Of a stretch of DNA of 35,772 nucleotides, positions 1 to 7,254 are shown piece after piece (position 1 is the first letter of the stretch; every line of letters starts with the position of its first letter). A program made the translations under genes and the position numbers. The DNA comes from JAKZSU01 sp047517485. Lineage in GTDB: Bacteria > Pseudomonadota > Alphaproteobacteria > UBA7887. The stretch lies in the NCBI GenBank assembly GCA_047517485.1, contig JAKZSU010000225.1, forward strand, positions 1 through 35,772, in the 5' to 3' direction. The notes under the pieces are model-generated. The model was not told where the DNA came from. It did no database searches and worked only from the letters and a program-made list of their open reading frames with translations.

Positions 1-1
1 C

Positions 2-253
2 GACTTCATGGTGGAGCAGGTCTATATGCACCCGTCAGTCCGGCGGCAGGCCGCCCGAGGCAATTTGGTGGTGACGCGGCTGTTCAATGAATTCGTCGAC
101 AATCCCGGGCTGCTGCCAAGATCAACTCAGGAAAAGCTCTCGATTCCGGGCAGCGAGCCCAACCAGATAGTCGCGCGATTCATCGCCGGCATGACCGATC
201 GCTACGCGCTCAAGGAGCACGCCCGTTTGTTCGATCTTTCGGCCCAGACCTGA
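2..253 (+). CDS. dgt: dGTPase-like protein, C-terminal end (partial)
   Basis: Last 83 codons of a gene that begins before the window; the frame is open from base 2 and ends with TGA. The peptide (for example RLFNEFVDNPGLLP, then IVARFIAGMTDRYALKEHARLF) has the closing helices of the dGTP triphosphohydrolase-like HD-domain family, which hydrolyses dGTP to deoxyguanosine and triphosphate. The HD metal-binding motif itself lies outside the window, so the activity cannot be checked here. Its TGA overlaps the argS ATG (TGATG), and a dgt-argS pair is common in alphaproteobacteria. The assignment rests on the C-terminal pattern and the neighbour. Confidence 0.8.
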   Translation, partial: DFMVEQVYMHPSVRRQAARGNLVVTRLFNEFVDNPGLLPRSTQEKLSIPGSEPNQIVARFIAGMTDRYALKEHARLFDLSAQT

Positions 254-1995
254 TGGATATCTTCAAGGATTTCAGCGGCGAGTTGACGCGCATATTGGCG
301 GCTTTAGGGGACAGCGGCGCGATTCCGCAAGATCTCGATACGACTTCGGTCAGCATCGAGCCGCCGCGCGGTCCGGCGCATGGCGATATTGCGACCAACG
401 CGGCGCTGGTGCTCGCCAAGCAAGCTCGCATGAGCCCGCGCGATCTGGCCGAGCCGATCGCCGAAGCCTTGCGCGCCGCGGATGGCGTAGTCGCGGTCGA
501 TATCGCCGGCCCCGGATTCATCAACGTTCGCTTTGCCGACGCCCATTGGTCGGCGGTTCTCGCCGGCATCCTCGCCGCCGGCGACGCGTATGGCCGCAGC
601 GAAATCGGCGCCGGCCGAGCGGTCAATGTCGAATATGTCTCGGCCAATCCGACCGGGCCGATGCACGTCGGGCATAGCCGCGGCGCGGTGTTCGGCGACG
701 CCTTGGCGGCGTTGCTCGAGCGTGTCGGCTATGCCGTCACCCGCGAATATTACATTAACGATGCCGGCGCTCAGGTCGATGTCCTGGCGCGGTCGGTATA
801 TCTGCGCTATCGCGAAGCGCTCGGCGAGGACATCGGCGCGATCCCCGAAGGGCTCTATCCCGGCGATTACCTCGTTGCCGTCGGCGAGGCACTGGCGACG
901 CGGGACGGCAAGCAATGGCTCGACGCCGAGGAGAAAGACTGGCTTCCGGTGTGCCGGGAATGGGCGCTCGATGCGATGATGGTGATCATTCGTGAAGACC
1001 TGGCGGCGCTCGGGGTGAAGATGGACGTGTTTTCGTCCGAGCGCGAGCTGGTCGCGGCGGGCCGCGTCGATACGGTGTTGGAAACTTTGGAGAAACGCGA
1101 TCTGGTTTACACCGGCGTGCTCGAGCCGCCCAAGGGCAAGCTGCCCGACGATTGGGAGGCGCGACCGCAAACCCTGTTTCGCTCGACCGCGTTCGGCGAC
1201 GATGTCGATCGGCCGTTGCGCAAGTCCGACCAGACCTACACCTATTTCGCCAGCGATATCGCCTATCATCTCGATAAATTCGAGCGTGGCTTCGCCGAGA
1301 TGATCGATATCTGGGGCGCTGACCATGGCGGTTACGTCAAGCGCATGAAGGCGGCGGTCGATGCGGTGACCGAGGGCGAGGGGCGCCTCGACGTCAAATT
1401 GTGTCAGCTGGTCAATCTGCTCGATCACGGCGAGCCGGTGAAGATGTCGAAGCGCGCCGGCACCTTCGTCACCTTGCGCGAGGTCGTCGAGGCGGTCGGC
1501 AAGGACGTGGTGCGATTCATCATGCTGACCCGGCGCAACGACGCGGCGCTCGATTTCGATTTTGCCAAGGTGACCGAGAAATCACGCGATAATCCGGTGT
1601 TCTACGTCCAGTACGCGCACGCGCGAATCTGCTCGGTCGAGCGCAACGCCGCCGCCATGGACGGGCTCGCCGAGCCGGCAACCGCGGAAATCCTGGGCCG
1701 CTTGACGGACGCGGACGAAGTCGCCTTGATCCGCATGATGGCGGGGTGGCCGCGCACGCTCGAGGCGGCGGCGGAAGCGCATGAGCCGCACCGCCTGGCC
1801 TTCTACCTGTACGATCTTGCCTCGGTGTTCCATGGCTTGTGGAATCGTGGCAATGACGACCCGATGATGCGGTTCCTGCGCGAAGACGATGTCGAGCTGT
1901 CAAGGGCGCGGTTGGCGTTGCTCGGCGCGGTCAAATCGGTTATCGCCAGCGGACTTGCGACTTTCGGCGTGACCCCGGTCAACGAGATGCGGTGA
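253..1995 (+). CDS. argS: arginyl-tRNA synthetase
   Basis: Cytoplasmic class I aminoacyl-tRNA synthetase that charges tRNA-Arg, 580 residues, the usual length. It has the ArgRS N-terminal domain (about residues 5-90), the HIGH signature as HVGH at 138-141 inside SANPTGPMHVGH, and the KMSKS loop as KMSKR at 397-401. An alpha-helical DALR-type anticodon-binding domain fills roughly the last 120 residues, including RNNDAALDFDFAKV and VFYVQYAHARI before it. The ATG overlaps the preceding stop and fits the family N-terminus. The stop is followed without a gap by the ATG of the SPOR gene, so the two are probably cotranscribed and coupled. Confidence 0.97.
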   Translation: MDIFKDFSGELTRILAALGDSGAIPQDLDTTSVSIEPPRGPAHGDIATNAALVLAKQARMSPRDLAEPIAEALRAADGVVAVDIAGPGFINVRFADAHWSAVLAGILAAGDAYGRSEIGAGRAVNVEYVSANPTGPMHVGHSRGAVFGDALAALLERVGYAVTREYYINDAGAQVDVLARSVYLRYREALGEDIGAIPEGLYPGDYLVAVGEALATRDGKQWLDAEEKDWLPVCREWALDAMMVIIREDLAALGVKMDVFSSERELVAAGRVDTVLETLEKRDLVYTGVLEPPKGKLPDDWEARPQTLFRSTAFGDDVDRPLRKSDQTYTYFASDIAYHLDKFERGFAEMIDIWGADHGGYVKRMKAAVDAVTEGEGRLDVKLCQLVNLLDHGEPVKMSKRAGTFVTLREVVEAVGKDVVRFIMLTRRNDAALDFDFAKVTEKSRDNPVFYVQYAHARICSVERNAAAMDGLAEPATAEILGRLTDADEVALIRMMAGWPRTLEAAAEAHEPHRLAFYLYDLASVFHGLWNRGNDDPMMRFLREDDVELSRARLALLGAVKSVIASGLATFGVTPVNEMR

Positions 1996-2781
1996 ATGGC
2001 GAGACCACGCGAGCCAGAGAGATCTCGATCCAAGGGCATTGGCGGACGCGTGACCTTGTTGCTGTTCCTGCTCGCGGTGGCCTTGCTCGGGCTCGTCGTC
2101 CTGCGCGCCTATCGCGCCCAACAAGTCGATACGATTGTGGCTGAAATTCCCTTGCTTACCGCCGATCGCACGCCGACCCGGCAGCGCCCCGACGACCCCG
2201 GCGGGATGGACGTGCCGCATCAAGACGTGACGATTTTTCATGATCTGGAAGGCGAGGACGCGTCTCCGGTTGTCGAGCGCCTGTTGCCGCCGCCCGAAGA
2301 GCCGATGCCGTTGCCGGCGGATGTGGTCGAACCCGAACCGGAACCCCAACCGGTCCGGTTGGAGGACCTGCCGCCGGTGCTCGAGCAAGCCGCACCCGAC
2401 AGCATAGCCAGCGACACCGACATGCCGATCCCGGCGCCACCGCCGCCGCCGCAACCCGAAGCCTCGACCAACCCGCCGTCGCCGCCCGCCACATTAGCAA
2501 GCGAAATCCCGACGCCGCCAAATCCGGCGCGGGGATATCGCGTCCAACTCGGCGCGTTTCGCACCGCCGAGGATGCCAGTCGGGGATGGCGCGAGGCGAT
2601 CGCCGCCGTTGGCGGCCTGCTCGATCCGGTCGATCATTATGTGATGCGGATCGACCTCGGCGAGGGCAAGGGTGTCTTCCACCGCCTGCAAGCCGGACCG
2701 CTGCCCAGCCGCGCCAGTGCCGACAGCCTGTGCAATCAATTGAAAACCAAAAAAGTGGACTGCTTCATTGTCACGCCGTGA
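1996..2781 (+). CDS. SPOR-domain membrane protein
   Basis: 261-residue bitopic inner-membrane protein: a short basic N-terminus, one membrane segment at about residues 20-39 (VTLLLFLLAVALLGLVVL), a long proline/acid-rich periplasmic linker (about 60-175), and a C-terminal SPOR domain starting at GYRVQLGAF near residue 180. SPOR domains bind peptidoglycan glycan strands stripped of stem peptides and often target proteins to the division septum. It starts directly after the argS stop and is followed by nagZ, a muropeptide-recycling enzyme, which fits a role at the cell wall. The linker is low in complexity and will align poorly. No enzymatic motif is visible. Confidence 0.9.
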   Translation: MARPREPERSRSKGIGGRVTLLLFLLAVALLGLVVLRAYRAQQVDTIVAEIPLLTADRTPTRQRPDDPGGMDVPHQDVTIFHDLEGEDASPVVERLLPPPEEPMPLPADVVEPEPEPQPVRLEDLPPVLEQAAPDSIASDTDMPIPAPPPPPQPEASTNPPSPPATLASEIPTPPNPARGYRVQLGAFRTAEDASRGWREAIAAVGGLLDPVDHYVMRIDLGEGKGVFHRLQAGPLPSRASADSLCNQLKTKKVDCFIVTP

Positions 2782-3808
2782 CCAAACGTCGAAGCCGCGC
2801 GCCGCCATATATGGCTGCGCCGGAACCGAACTGAGCCCCGAGGAAGTTGCGTTTTTTGCCGAGTCCGACCCGCTTGGGTTCATTCTTTTCGCGCGCAACA
2901 TCGTTACGCCGGCGCAAGTTCGCGACCTCGTCGCCGCGCTTCGCGATGCCGGCGGACGCGACGATGCCTTCGTCATGATCGACCAGGAAGGCGGTCGAGT
3001 GGCGCGCCTTAGACCACCCCATTGGCGGGCTTATCCGGCGGCGCGATGGTTCGGCGAACTGGCGCGCGCCGACCAGATCGTCGCGGCGGAAGCGGTGGCG
3101 CTGAACAGCCGTCTGATCGCCCATGATCTGGTCGATCTCGGCATCGACGTCGATTGCCTGCCGGTGCTCGACGTTCCCGACGCGGGCGCGCATGAGGTGA
3201 TCGGCGATCGGGCGTACGGGCTTGACCCGCGCCTTGTCGCGACCATGGGGCGGGCCGCGTGCGGTGGTTTGCTGGCCGGCGGCGTATTGCCGGTGATCAA
3301 GCATATTCCCGGCCATGGCCGGGCGCGCGCCGACAGTCATCTGGAACTGCCGATTGTCGACACCGGGCCGGAGGAGCTGGCGCGGCTGGATTTCGCGCCG
3401 TTTCGGGCTCTCGCGGAAATGCCGATCGCGATGACCGCGCACGTGGTCTACTCCGCCTTCGACGAGTCCGCGCCGGCGACAACTTCGTCGCGGGTGATCG
3501 AGGACGTCATTCGCGGCACCATCGGTTTCGATGGTCTGTTGTTGAGCGACGATCTGTCGATGGAGGCGCTGTCCGGCACCGTCGCCTCGCGGGCCACCGC
3601 CGCGATTGCCGCGGGTTGCGACGCGGTGCTGCACTGCAATGGCGACTTTGACGAAATGACCGCGGTCGCCGCGGTGGTCGACGAGCTGAGCGCGGCGGCG
3701 GAGGCGCGGGTCGTCCGCGCCCGGGCGCTGAAACGCAGCCCGCAACCGTTCGATGCGGCGGCGGCGGATTCGCATCTTGCCGGGTTGGAGCGGGGCATTG
3801 GCGCATGA
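2768..3808 (+). CDS. nagZ: beta-N-acetylhexosaminidase (glycoside hydrolase family 3)
   Basis: 346-residue cytoplasmic NagZ, which removes N-acetylglucosamine from anhydro-muropeptides during peptidoglycan recycling. The NagZ signature KHIPGHG lies at 178-184, followed by DSH (189-191), the loop with the acid/base His-Asp pair. The catalytic Asp lies in SDDLSM near 260-265. The N-terminal pattern AAIYGCAGTELSPEE then DPLGFILFARNI is typical. The only suitable start is TTG at 2768, which overlaps the end of the SPOR gene by 14 bases; the ATG at 2811 and the GTG at 2778 are in other frames. The stop overlaps the ATG of the M50 protease gene. A rare start plus overlap suggests translational coupling. 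Confidence 0.95.
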   Translation: MSRRDQTSKPRAAIYGCAGTELSPEEVAFFAESDPLGFILFARNIVTPAQVRDLVAALRDAGGRDDAFVMIDQEGGRVARLRPPHWRAYPAARWFGELARADQIVAAEAVALNSRLIAHDLVDLGIDVDCLPVLDVPDAGAHEVIGDRAYGLDPRLVATMGRAACGGLLAGGVLPVIKHIPGHGRARADSHLELPIVDTGPEELARLDFAPFRALAEMPIAMTAHVVYSAFDESAPATTSSRVIEDVIRGTIGFDGLLLSDDLSMEALSGTVASRATAAIAAGCDAVLHCNGDFDEMTAVAAVVDELSAAAEARVVRARALKRSPQPFDAAAADSHLAGLERGIGA

Positions 3809-4491
3809 ACGAAATGCTCTACACCCTGTCGATTTGGGCGCTGCCGATCTTGCTGGCGGTGACCTTTCATGAGGCCTCGCACGGCTTCGTCGCCTGGCGC
3901 TTGGGCGATTCCACCGCGTATCGACTCGGCCGGGTCACCTTCAATCCGATCAAGCACATCTACCTGTTCGGCACCATCATACTGCCGCTGATGCTGTTCC
4001 TGTCGCCGGTGCCGTTCGTGCTCGGCTATGCGAAGCCGGTGCCGGTTAATTTCCGCAAACTCCGTCGCCCGCGGCGCGACATGATGCTGGTCGCCTTCGC
4101 CGGTCCGGGCGCCAATCTCGTGCTCGCGATTGCCTCGGCGCTGCTGATTCACGTTGCCCTCCGCGTCCCTGGCGAGACCGGGTCATGGCTGGTCGCGAAC
4201 TTCGCCAATTCGCTGCTGATCAACGTGGTATTGGCGGTGTTCAATATGTTGCCGATTCCGCCACTCGATGGCGGGCGAATCGCGGTAGGCTTGTTGCCGA
4301 GGCCCTTGGCTTGGCGGCTTGCGCGGCTTGAGCGCTTCGGCTTGTTTATCGTGATCGCGCTGCTGTTTCTGGTTCCCTGGATCGCGCGAAAACTCGGCCA
4401 GGATTTCAACATTGTCGCCACCGTGATCGGCAAACCCGTTATGATAATTCTCGATCTCGTAGCCACGCTGACCGGGTTGGGAAAACTATGA
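3805..4491 (+). CDS. site-2-type M50 membrane metalloprotease
   Basis: 228-residue polytopic membrane protein of the M50B/rhomboid-like site-2 protease family. The zinc motif HExxH is HEASH at 22-26 in the first membrane segment. The second signature, NMLPIPPLDGG, lies at 147-157 and carries the third zinc ligand, Asp155. It is a short form without a PDZ domain, unlike RseP, and its length is normal for the small subgroup found beside scpA in many alphaproteobacteria. Substrates are unknown. It overlaps nagZ upstream and scpA downstream, each by an ATGA, so it is clearly part of this operon. Confidence 0.92.
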   Translation: MNEMLYTLSIWALPILLAVTFHEASHGFVAWRLGDSTAYRLGRVTFNPIKHIYLFGTIILPLMLFLSPVPFVLGYAKPVPVNFRKLRRPRRDMMLVAFAGPGANLVLAIASALLIHVALRVPGETGSWLVANFANSLLINVVLAVFNMLPIPPLDGGRIAVGLLPRPLAWRLARLERFGLFIVIALLFLVPWIARKLGQDFNIVATVIGKPVMIILDLVATLTGLGKL

Positions 4492-5288
4492 CCGATTTCG
4501 GCGAAGAGCCGCTCGACAGCTTCGAGGACGATACGCCGGCGCCGGCGCAATTGGTGCTCGATATCGACGGGTTCGAGGGCCCGATCGACGTGCTGCTTAC
4601 GCTCGCGCGCGATCAGAAAGTCGACCTGGCGCAAATCTCGATCCTCCAGCTCGCCGATCAATTCCTCGACTATGTGCGCCGCGCGCGCCGCCAGCGGCTC
4701 GAACTCGCGGCGGATTATCTGGTGATGGCGGCGTGGCTCGCCTATCTCAAATCTGGGTTGCTATTGCCCGTGGATGCCGACGACGAAGACGGCCCGACCG
4801 GCGAGGAACTGGCCGAGGCCCTGGCGTTGCAGCTGCGCCGCCTCGAAGCCATGCGCGAGGCCGCGAGCAAACTGATGGCCCGCGACTTGCTCGGGCGCGA
4901 TGTTTTCCGCCGCGGTGGCGGGGAAGGGCTATCGGTGGTCTCGAAGCCAATTTACGAGATTACCTTCAATGACCTGCTGGGGGCCTATGCCGACCATCGG
5001 CGGCGCCAGCACAACGTCTCCAGCCTGCGTATCCGGTCGCTCGATCTGATGAGCCTCGACGAGGCGATCAGCCGCCTCTCGGGCCTGTTGGGGGTGGCTG
5101 TCGAATGGACCACGCTCCAGCGCTTCATGCCCGATGATATTGCCGACCCGTTACACCGGCGATCGATGCTCGCCTCGACATTCGCGGCGTCGCTCGAATT
5201 GGCGCGCGAAGGAAAAATCGCCCTGCGCCAAGCCCGACCCTTCGCGCCGCTGTTCCTGCGCGCGACCGACAAGGAGAAACAGCGATGA
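4488..5288 (+). CDS. scpA: segregation and condensation protein A
   Basis: 266-residue kleisin subunit of the bacterial SMC condensin, which with ScpB bridges the SMC ATPase heads to organise and segregate the chromosome. The N-terminal kleisin helix region is clear (IDGFEGPIDVLLTLARDQKVDLAQISILQLADQ in pieces, about residues 25-55). The winged-helix C-terminus, which contacts the SMC cap, spans about 170-260. A short acidic N-terminal extension precedes the domain. The ATG overlaps the stop of the M50 gene and the stop overlaps the ATG of scpB, the normal scpAB arrangement. No smc gene is in the window, as is usual. Confidence 0.95.
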   Translation: MTDFGEEPLDSFEDDTPAPAQLVLDIDGFEGPIDVLLTLARDQKVDLAQISILQLADQFLDYVRRARRQRLELAADYLVMAAWLAYLKSGLLLPVDADDEDGPTGEELAEALALQLRRLEAMREAASKLMARDLLGRDVFRRGGGEGLSVVSKPIYEITFNDLLGAYADHRRRQHNVSSLRIRSLDLMSLDEAISRLSGLLGVAVEWTTLQRFMPDDIADPLHRRSMLASTFAASLELAREGKIALRQARPFAPLFLRATDKEKQR

Positions 5289-5959
5289 CCACTGCCGCCG
5301 CGGCGCCCGATGGCGTCAATGATCCGCAGACCGAGCGCATTCTCGAAGCGCTGCTTTTTGCCTCGCGCGAGCCTCTGTCGGAAACCGTGTTGGCCAGCCA
5401 TTTGCCTGAATACACTGATATTCACGCCGCGCTGGCCGCGCTCGCCGAGCGCTATGCGGACAGCGGCGTTAATCTGGTCGAGATCGGTGGCGCCTGGGCG
5501 ATGCGAACCGCCGCCGACCTCGCCTATGTGCTGCGCCGCGAGGCCGAGGTGCAACGACGCATGTCGCGCGCGGCGTTGGAAACCCTGGCGATCGTCGCCT
5601 ATCACCAACCAGTCACGCGCGGCGAGATCGAGCAAATTCGCGGTGTCGCGGTGAGCAAGGGGACGCTCGATATTCTCTTCGAACAAGGCTGGATTCAGCC
5701 GCGCGGGCGACGCAATACGCCCGGTCGTCCGGCGACCTGGGTCTCGACCCCGGCTTTCCTCGACCATTTCGGCCTAGCCGGGCTCGACGATCTTCCCGGC
5801 ATCGATGAACTCAAGGCGGCCGGCCTGCTCGATGCCGAGACCAGTCAATCCAGTCTCGGCCTTCGGGTTGTGACCGGCGGCGATGTCCTTGCCGCCGAAG
5901 ACCCCGACGACAGCGCCGATGAGGCCGAGCAACCGCTGCTCGAGGTCGACGGCGTCTAA
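5285..5959 (+). CDS. scpB: segregation and condensation protein B
   Basis: 224-residue ScpB, the winged-helix KITE partner of ScpA in the SMC complex. Recognisable segments are RILEALLFASREPLSE (about 18-33), the first winged helix, and ALETLAIVAYHQPVTRGEIEQIRGVAVSKG in the second (about 97-126), followed by GRRNTPGRPATWVSTPAFLDHFGL. An acidic, unconserved tail of about 50 residues ends the protein. It is the last gene of the dgt-argS operon. The next gene, an iron transporter, is 225 bases away and has its own promoter. Confidence 0.95.
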   Translation: MTTAAAAPDGVNDPQTERILEALLFASREPLSETVLASHLPEYTDIHAALAALAERYADSGVNLVEIGGAWAMRTAADLAYVLRREAEVQRRMSRAALETLAIVAYHQPVTRGEIEQIRGVAVSKGTLDILFEQGWIQPRGRRNTPGRPATWVSTPAFLDHFGLAGLDDLPGIDELKAAGLLDAETSQSSLGLRVVTGGDVLAAEDPDDSADEAEQPLLEVDGV

Positions 5960-6041
5960 TCAACTCACCCGCTTATTTTTGCCCCTGCCCAGGGGGATCC
6001 GAGTTGCGCCGGTCGCGCGCCTTTTTTTGGTTTGCCGCCGT

Positions 6042-6057
6042 GGCAAGGGGGCTTGCC
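6042..6057. terminator. perfect 6-bp hairpin downstream of scpB
   Basis: GGCAAG, a four-G loop, then CTTGCC. A seven-T run lies just before it at 6022-6028, preceded by GCGC repeats (6006-6020) that can form a weak stem, so termination of the scpB operon probably occurs between 6006 and 6060. Neither structure is a textbook terminator: the T run follows only a 4-bp stem, and no T run follows the perfect hairpin. The rest of 5960-6184 holds the iron promoter described separately. Confidence 0.35.
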
Positions 6058-6061
6058 TATT

Positions 6062-6085
6062 CGAATGAAAATGATAATTATTCGC
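6062..6085. promoter_or_regulatory. Fur-box-like operator upstream of the iron transporter
   Basis: GAAAATGATAATTATTCGC at 6067-6085 matches 15 of 19 positions of the classical Fur box GATAATGATAATCATTATC. The site is also centred in a 23-bp imperfect palindrome, CGAAT at 6062-6066 against ATTCG at 6080-6084. It lies about 100 bases before fbpA and overlaps where the -35 region of the promoter at 6089-6097 would be, the expected place for repression by an iron-loaded Fur-family regulator. The sequence match is direct; binding is inferred. Many alphaproteobacteria use Irr, RirA or Mur instead, so the actual regulator is open. Confidence 0.7.
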
Positions 6086-6088
6086 AAC

Positions 6089-6097
6089 TGGTATTAT
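6089..6097 (+). promoter_or_regulatory. putative extended -10 promoter for fbpABC
   Basis: TGGTATTAT reads as an extended -10 element (TG, one base, then TATTAT, 5 of 6 to the sigma-70 consensus). No good -35 hexamer lies 16-18 bases upstream, where the Fur-box-like site sits instead; extended -10 promoters tolerate this. The start of transcription would be near 6104, giving a leader of about 80 bases. A second AT-rich stretch (TAAAAT at 6160-6165) lies closer to the gene and is an alternative. Confidence 0.45.
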
Positions 6098-6184
6098 CCC
6101 AGTGGCGTCGGCGAAAATCGGGCGCGATTTGGACAGAAATTCTGACGCGTTAAGAAAGATAAAATATAGGTTTATATCTGTTTG

Positions 6185-7240
6185 ATGATAAATTGGTTGA
6201 GGAAATACGCACTTGAGAATGCTCGGCCCTTATTGGTCATCGGGCTGTCATTAGCGATGGCAATAACAGGAACGCCGGCAAACGCGGCCGACGAGGTCAA
6301 TGTCTACTCGGCGCGCAAGGAAGCCCTGATCAAACCTTTGCTCGACCGCTTCACGGCGGATAGCGGCATCACCGTGAATTTGGTGACCGGCAAGGCGCCG
6401 CAGTTGCATGAGAGACTAGTCATCGAAGGGCGCAACAGCCCCGCCGACGTGCTGATCACCGCTGACGCGGGCAATTTGCACCGGGCGAAAGAAGCCGGAC
6501 TGCTGCGTTCGGTGACATCGGAAATCCTTGTATCGGCGATCCCGCCGTCGTACCGCGATCTGGACGGCCAATGGTGGGGATTCAGCTTGCGCGCGCGGGT
6601 GATCGTCTATGCGCCGAACCGTGTCGATCCGGCGAAGCTGTCCACGTATGAAGATCTGGCCTCGCCGGAGTGGCACGATCGTTTCTTGGTACGCTCGTCG
6701 AGCAACATCTACAATCAGTCGCTGATTGCCTCGATGCTCAGTATTCACGGCGCCGAGGCGACCGAGACATGGGCGCGCGGATTGGTGGCGAACATGGCGC
6801 GCAGCCCGAAAGGCGGCGACACCGATCAGATCCGCGCGGTGGCCGCTGGCGAGGGCGATCTCGCCCTGGTCAACACTTACTATTACGGCCGGCTGTTGGC
6901 GTCGGCAAAAGCAAAAGATCAGGTGGTGATTGCCGAGACCGCGCTGTTTTTCCCCAACCAGGACGGCCGCGGCAGCCACGTGAACGTCAGTGGCGGCGGG
7001 GTCACCGCGCATGCGCCGAACCCGGACAATGCTGTCAAGTTGCTCGAATTTCTCGCCGGCGAGGACGCGCAATGGCTGTTCGCCGAACTCAACCATGAAA
7101 TCCCCGTACGCAATGGCGTTCCTGCCTCCACGATCGTCCAATCCTGGGGTGAGTTCAAAAAGGACGACCTGCCGTTGTCGAGGCTCGGCGAGTTCAATCG
7201 TGCGGCGATCGAGACCGCGGATCGCGCCGGCTGGCGCTAA
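6185..7240 (+). CDS. fbpA: ferric iron ABC transporter, substrate-binding protein
   Basis: 351-residue periplasmic binding protein of the FbpA/FutA/Idi family that captures ferric iron and delivers it to the permease. The signal peptide is about 34 residues, with a hydrophobic core LLVIGLSLAMAI and a likely cut after ANA (34). The mature protein begins DEVNVYSARKEALIKPLLDRF, the class hallmark. The iron-ligand tyrosine cluster is present as NTYYYG (Tyr232-234, precursor numbering). I chose ATG 6185 over the TTG directly before it; neither has a clear ribosome-binding site. It heads a three-gene operon under a Fur-box-like site. Thiamine, phosphonate and sulfate binders are related, but the tyrosine triplet and operator favour iron. 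Confidence 0.9.
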   Translation: MINWLRKYALENARPLLVIGLSLAMAITGTPANAADEVNVYSARKEALIKPLLDRFTADSGITVNLVTGKAPQLHERLVIEGRNSPADVLITADAGNLHRAKEAGLLRSVTSEILVSAIPPSYRDLDGQWWGFSLRARVIVYAPNRVDPAKLSTYEDLASPEWHDRFLVRSSSNIYNQSLIASMLSIHGAEATETWARGLVANMARSPKGGDTDQIRAVAAGEGDLALVNTYYYGRLLASAKAKDQVVIAETALFFPNQDGRGSHVNVSGGGVTAHAPNPDNAVKLLEFLAGEDAQWLFAELNHEIPVRNGVPASTIVQSWGEFKKDDLPLSRLGEFNRAAIETADRAGWR

Positions 7241-7254
7241 TTGATGGTGGCACC

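Noticed and set aside
304..1428. Long minus-strand open frame (374 codons) inside argS
   Set aside because: argS is certain from its motifs; the opposite frame is a GC-codon shadow with His/Arg/Asp-rich composition and no domain.
2771..3775. Long minus-strand open frame (334 codons) opposite nagZ
   Set aside because: nagZ is certain; the antisense frame is Arg/His-rich with no recognisable motif.
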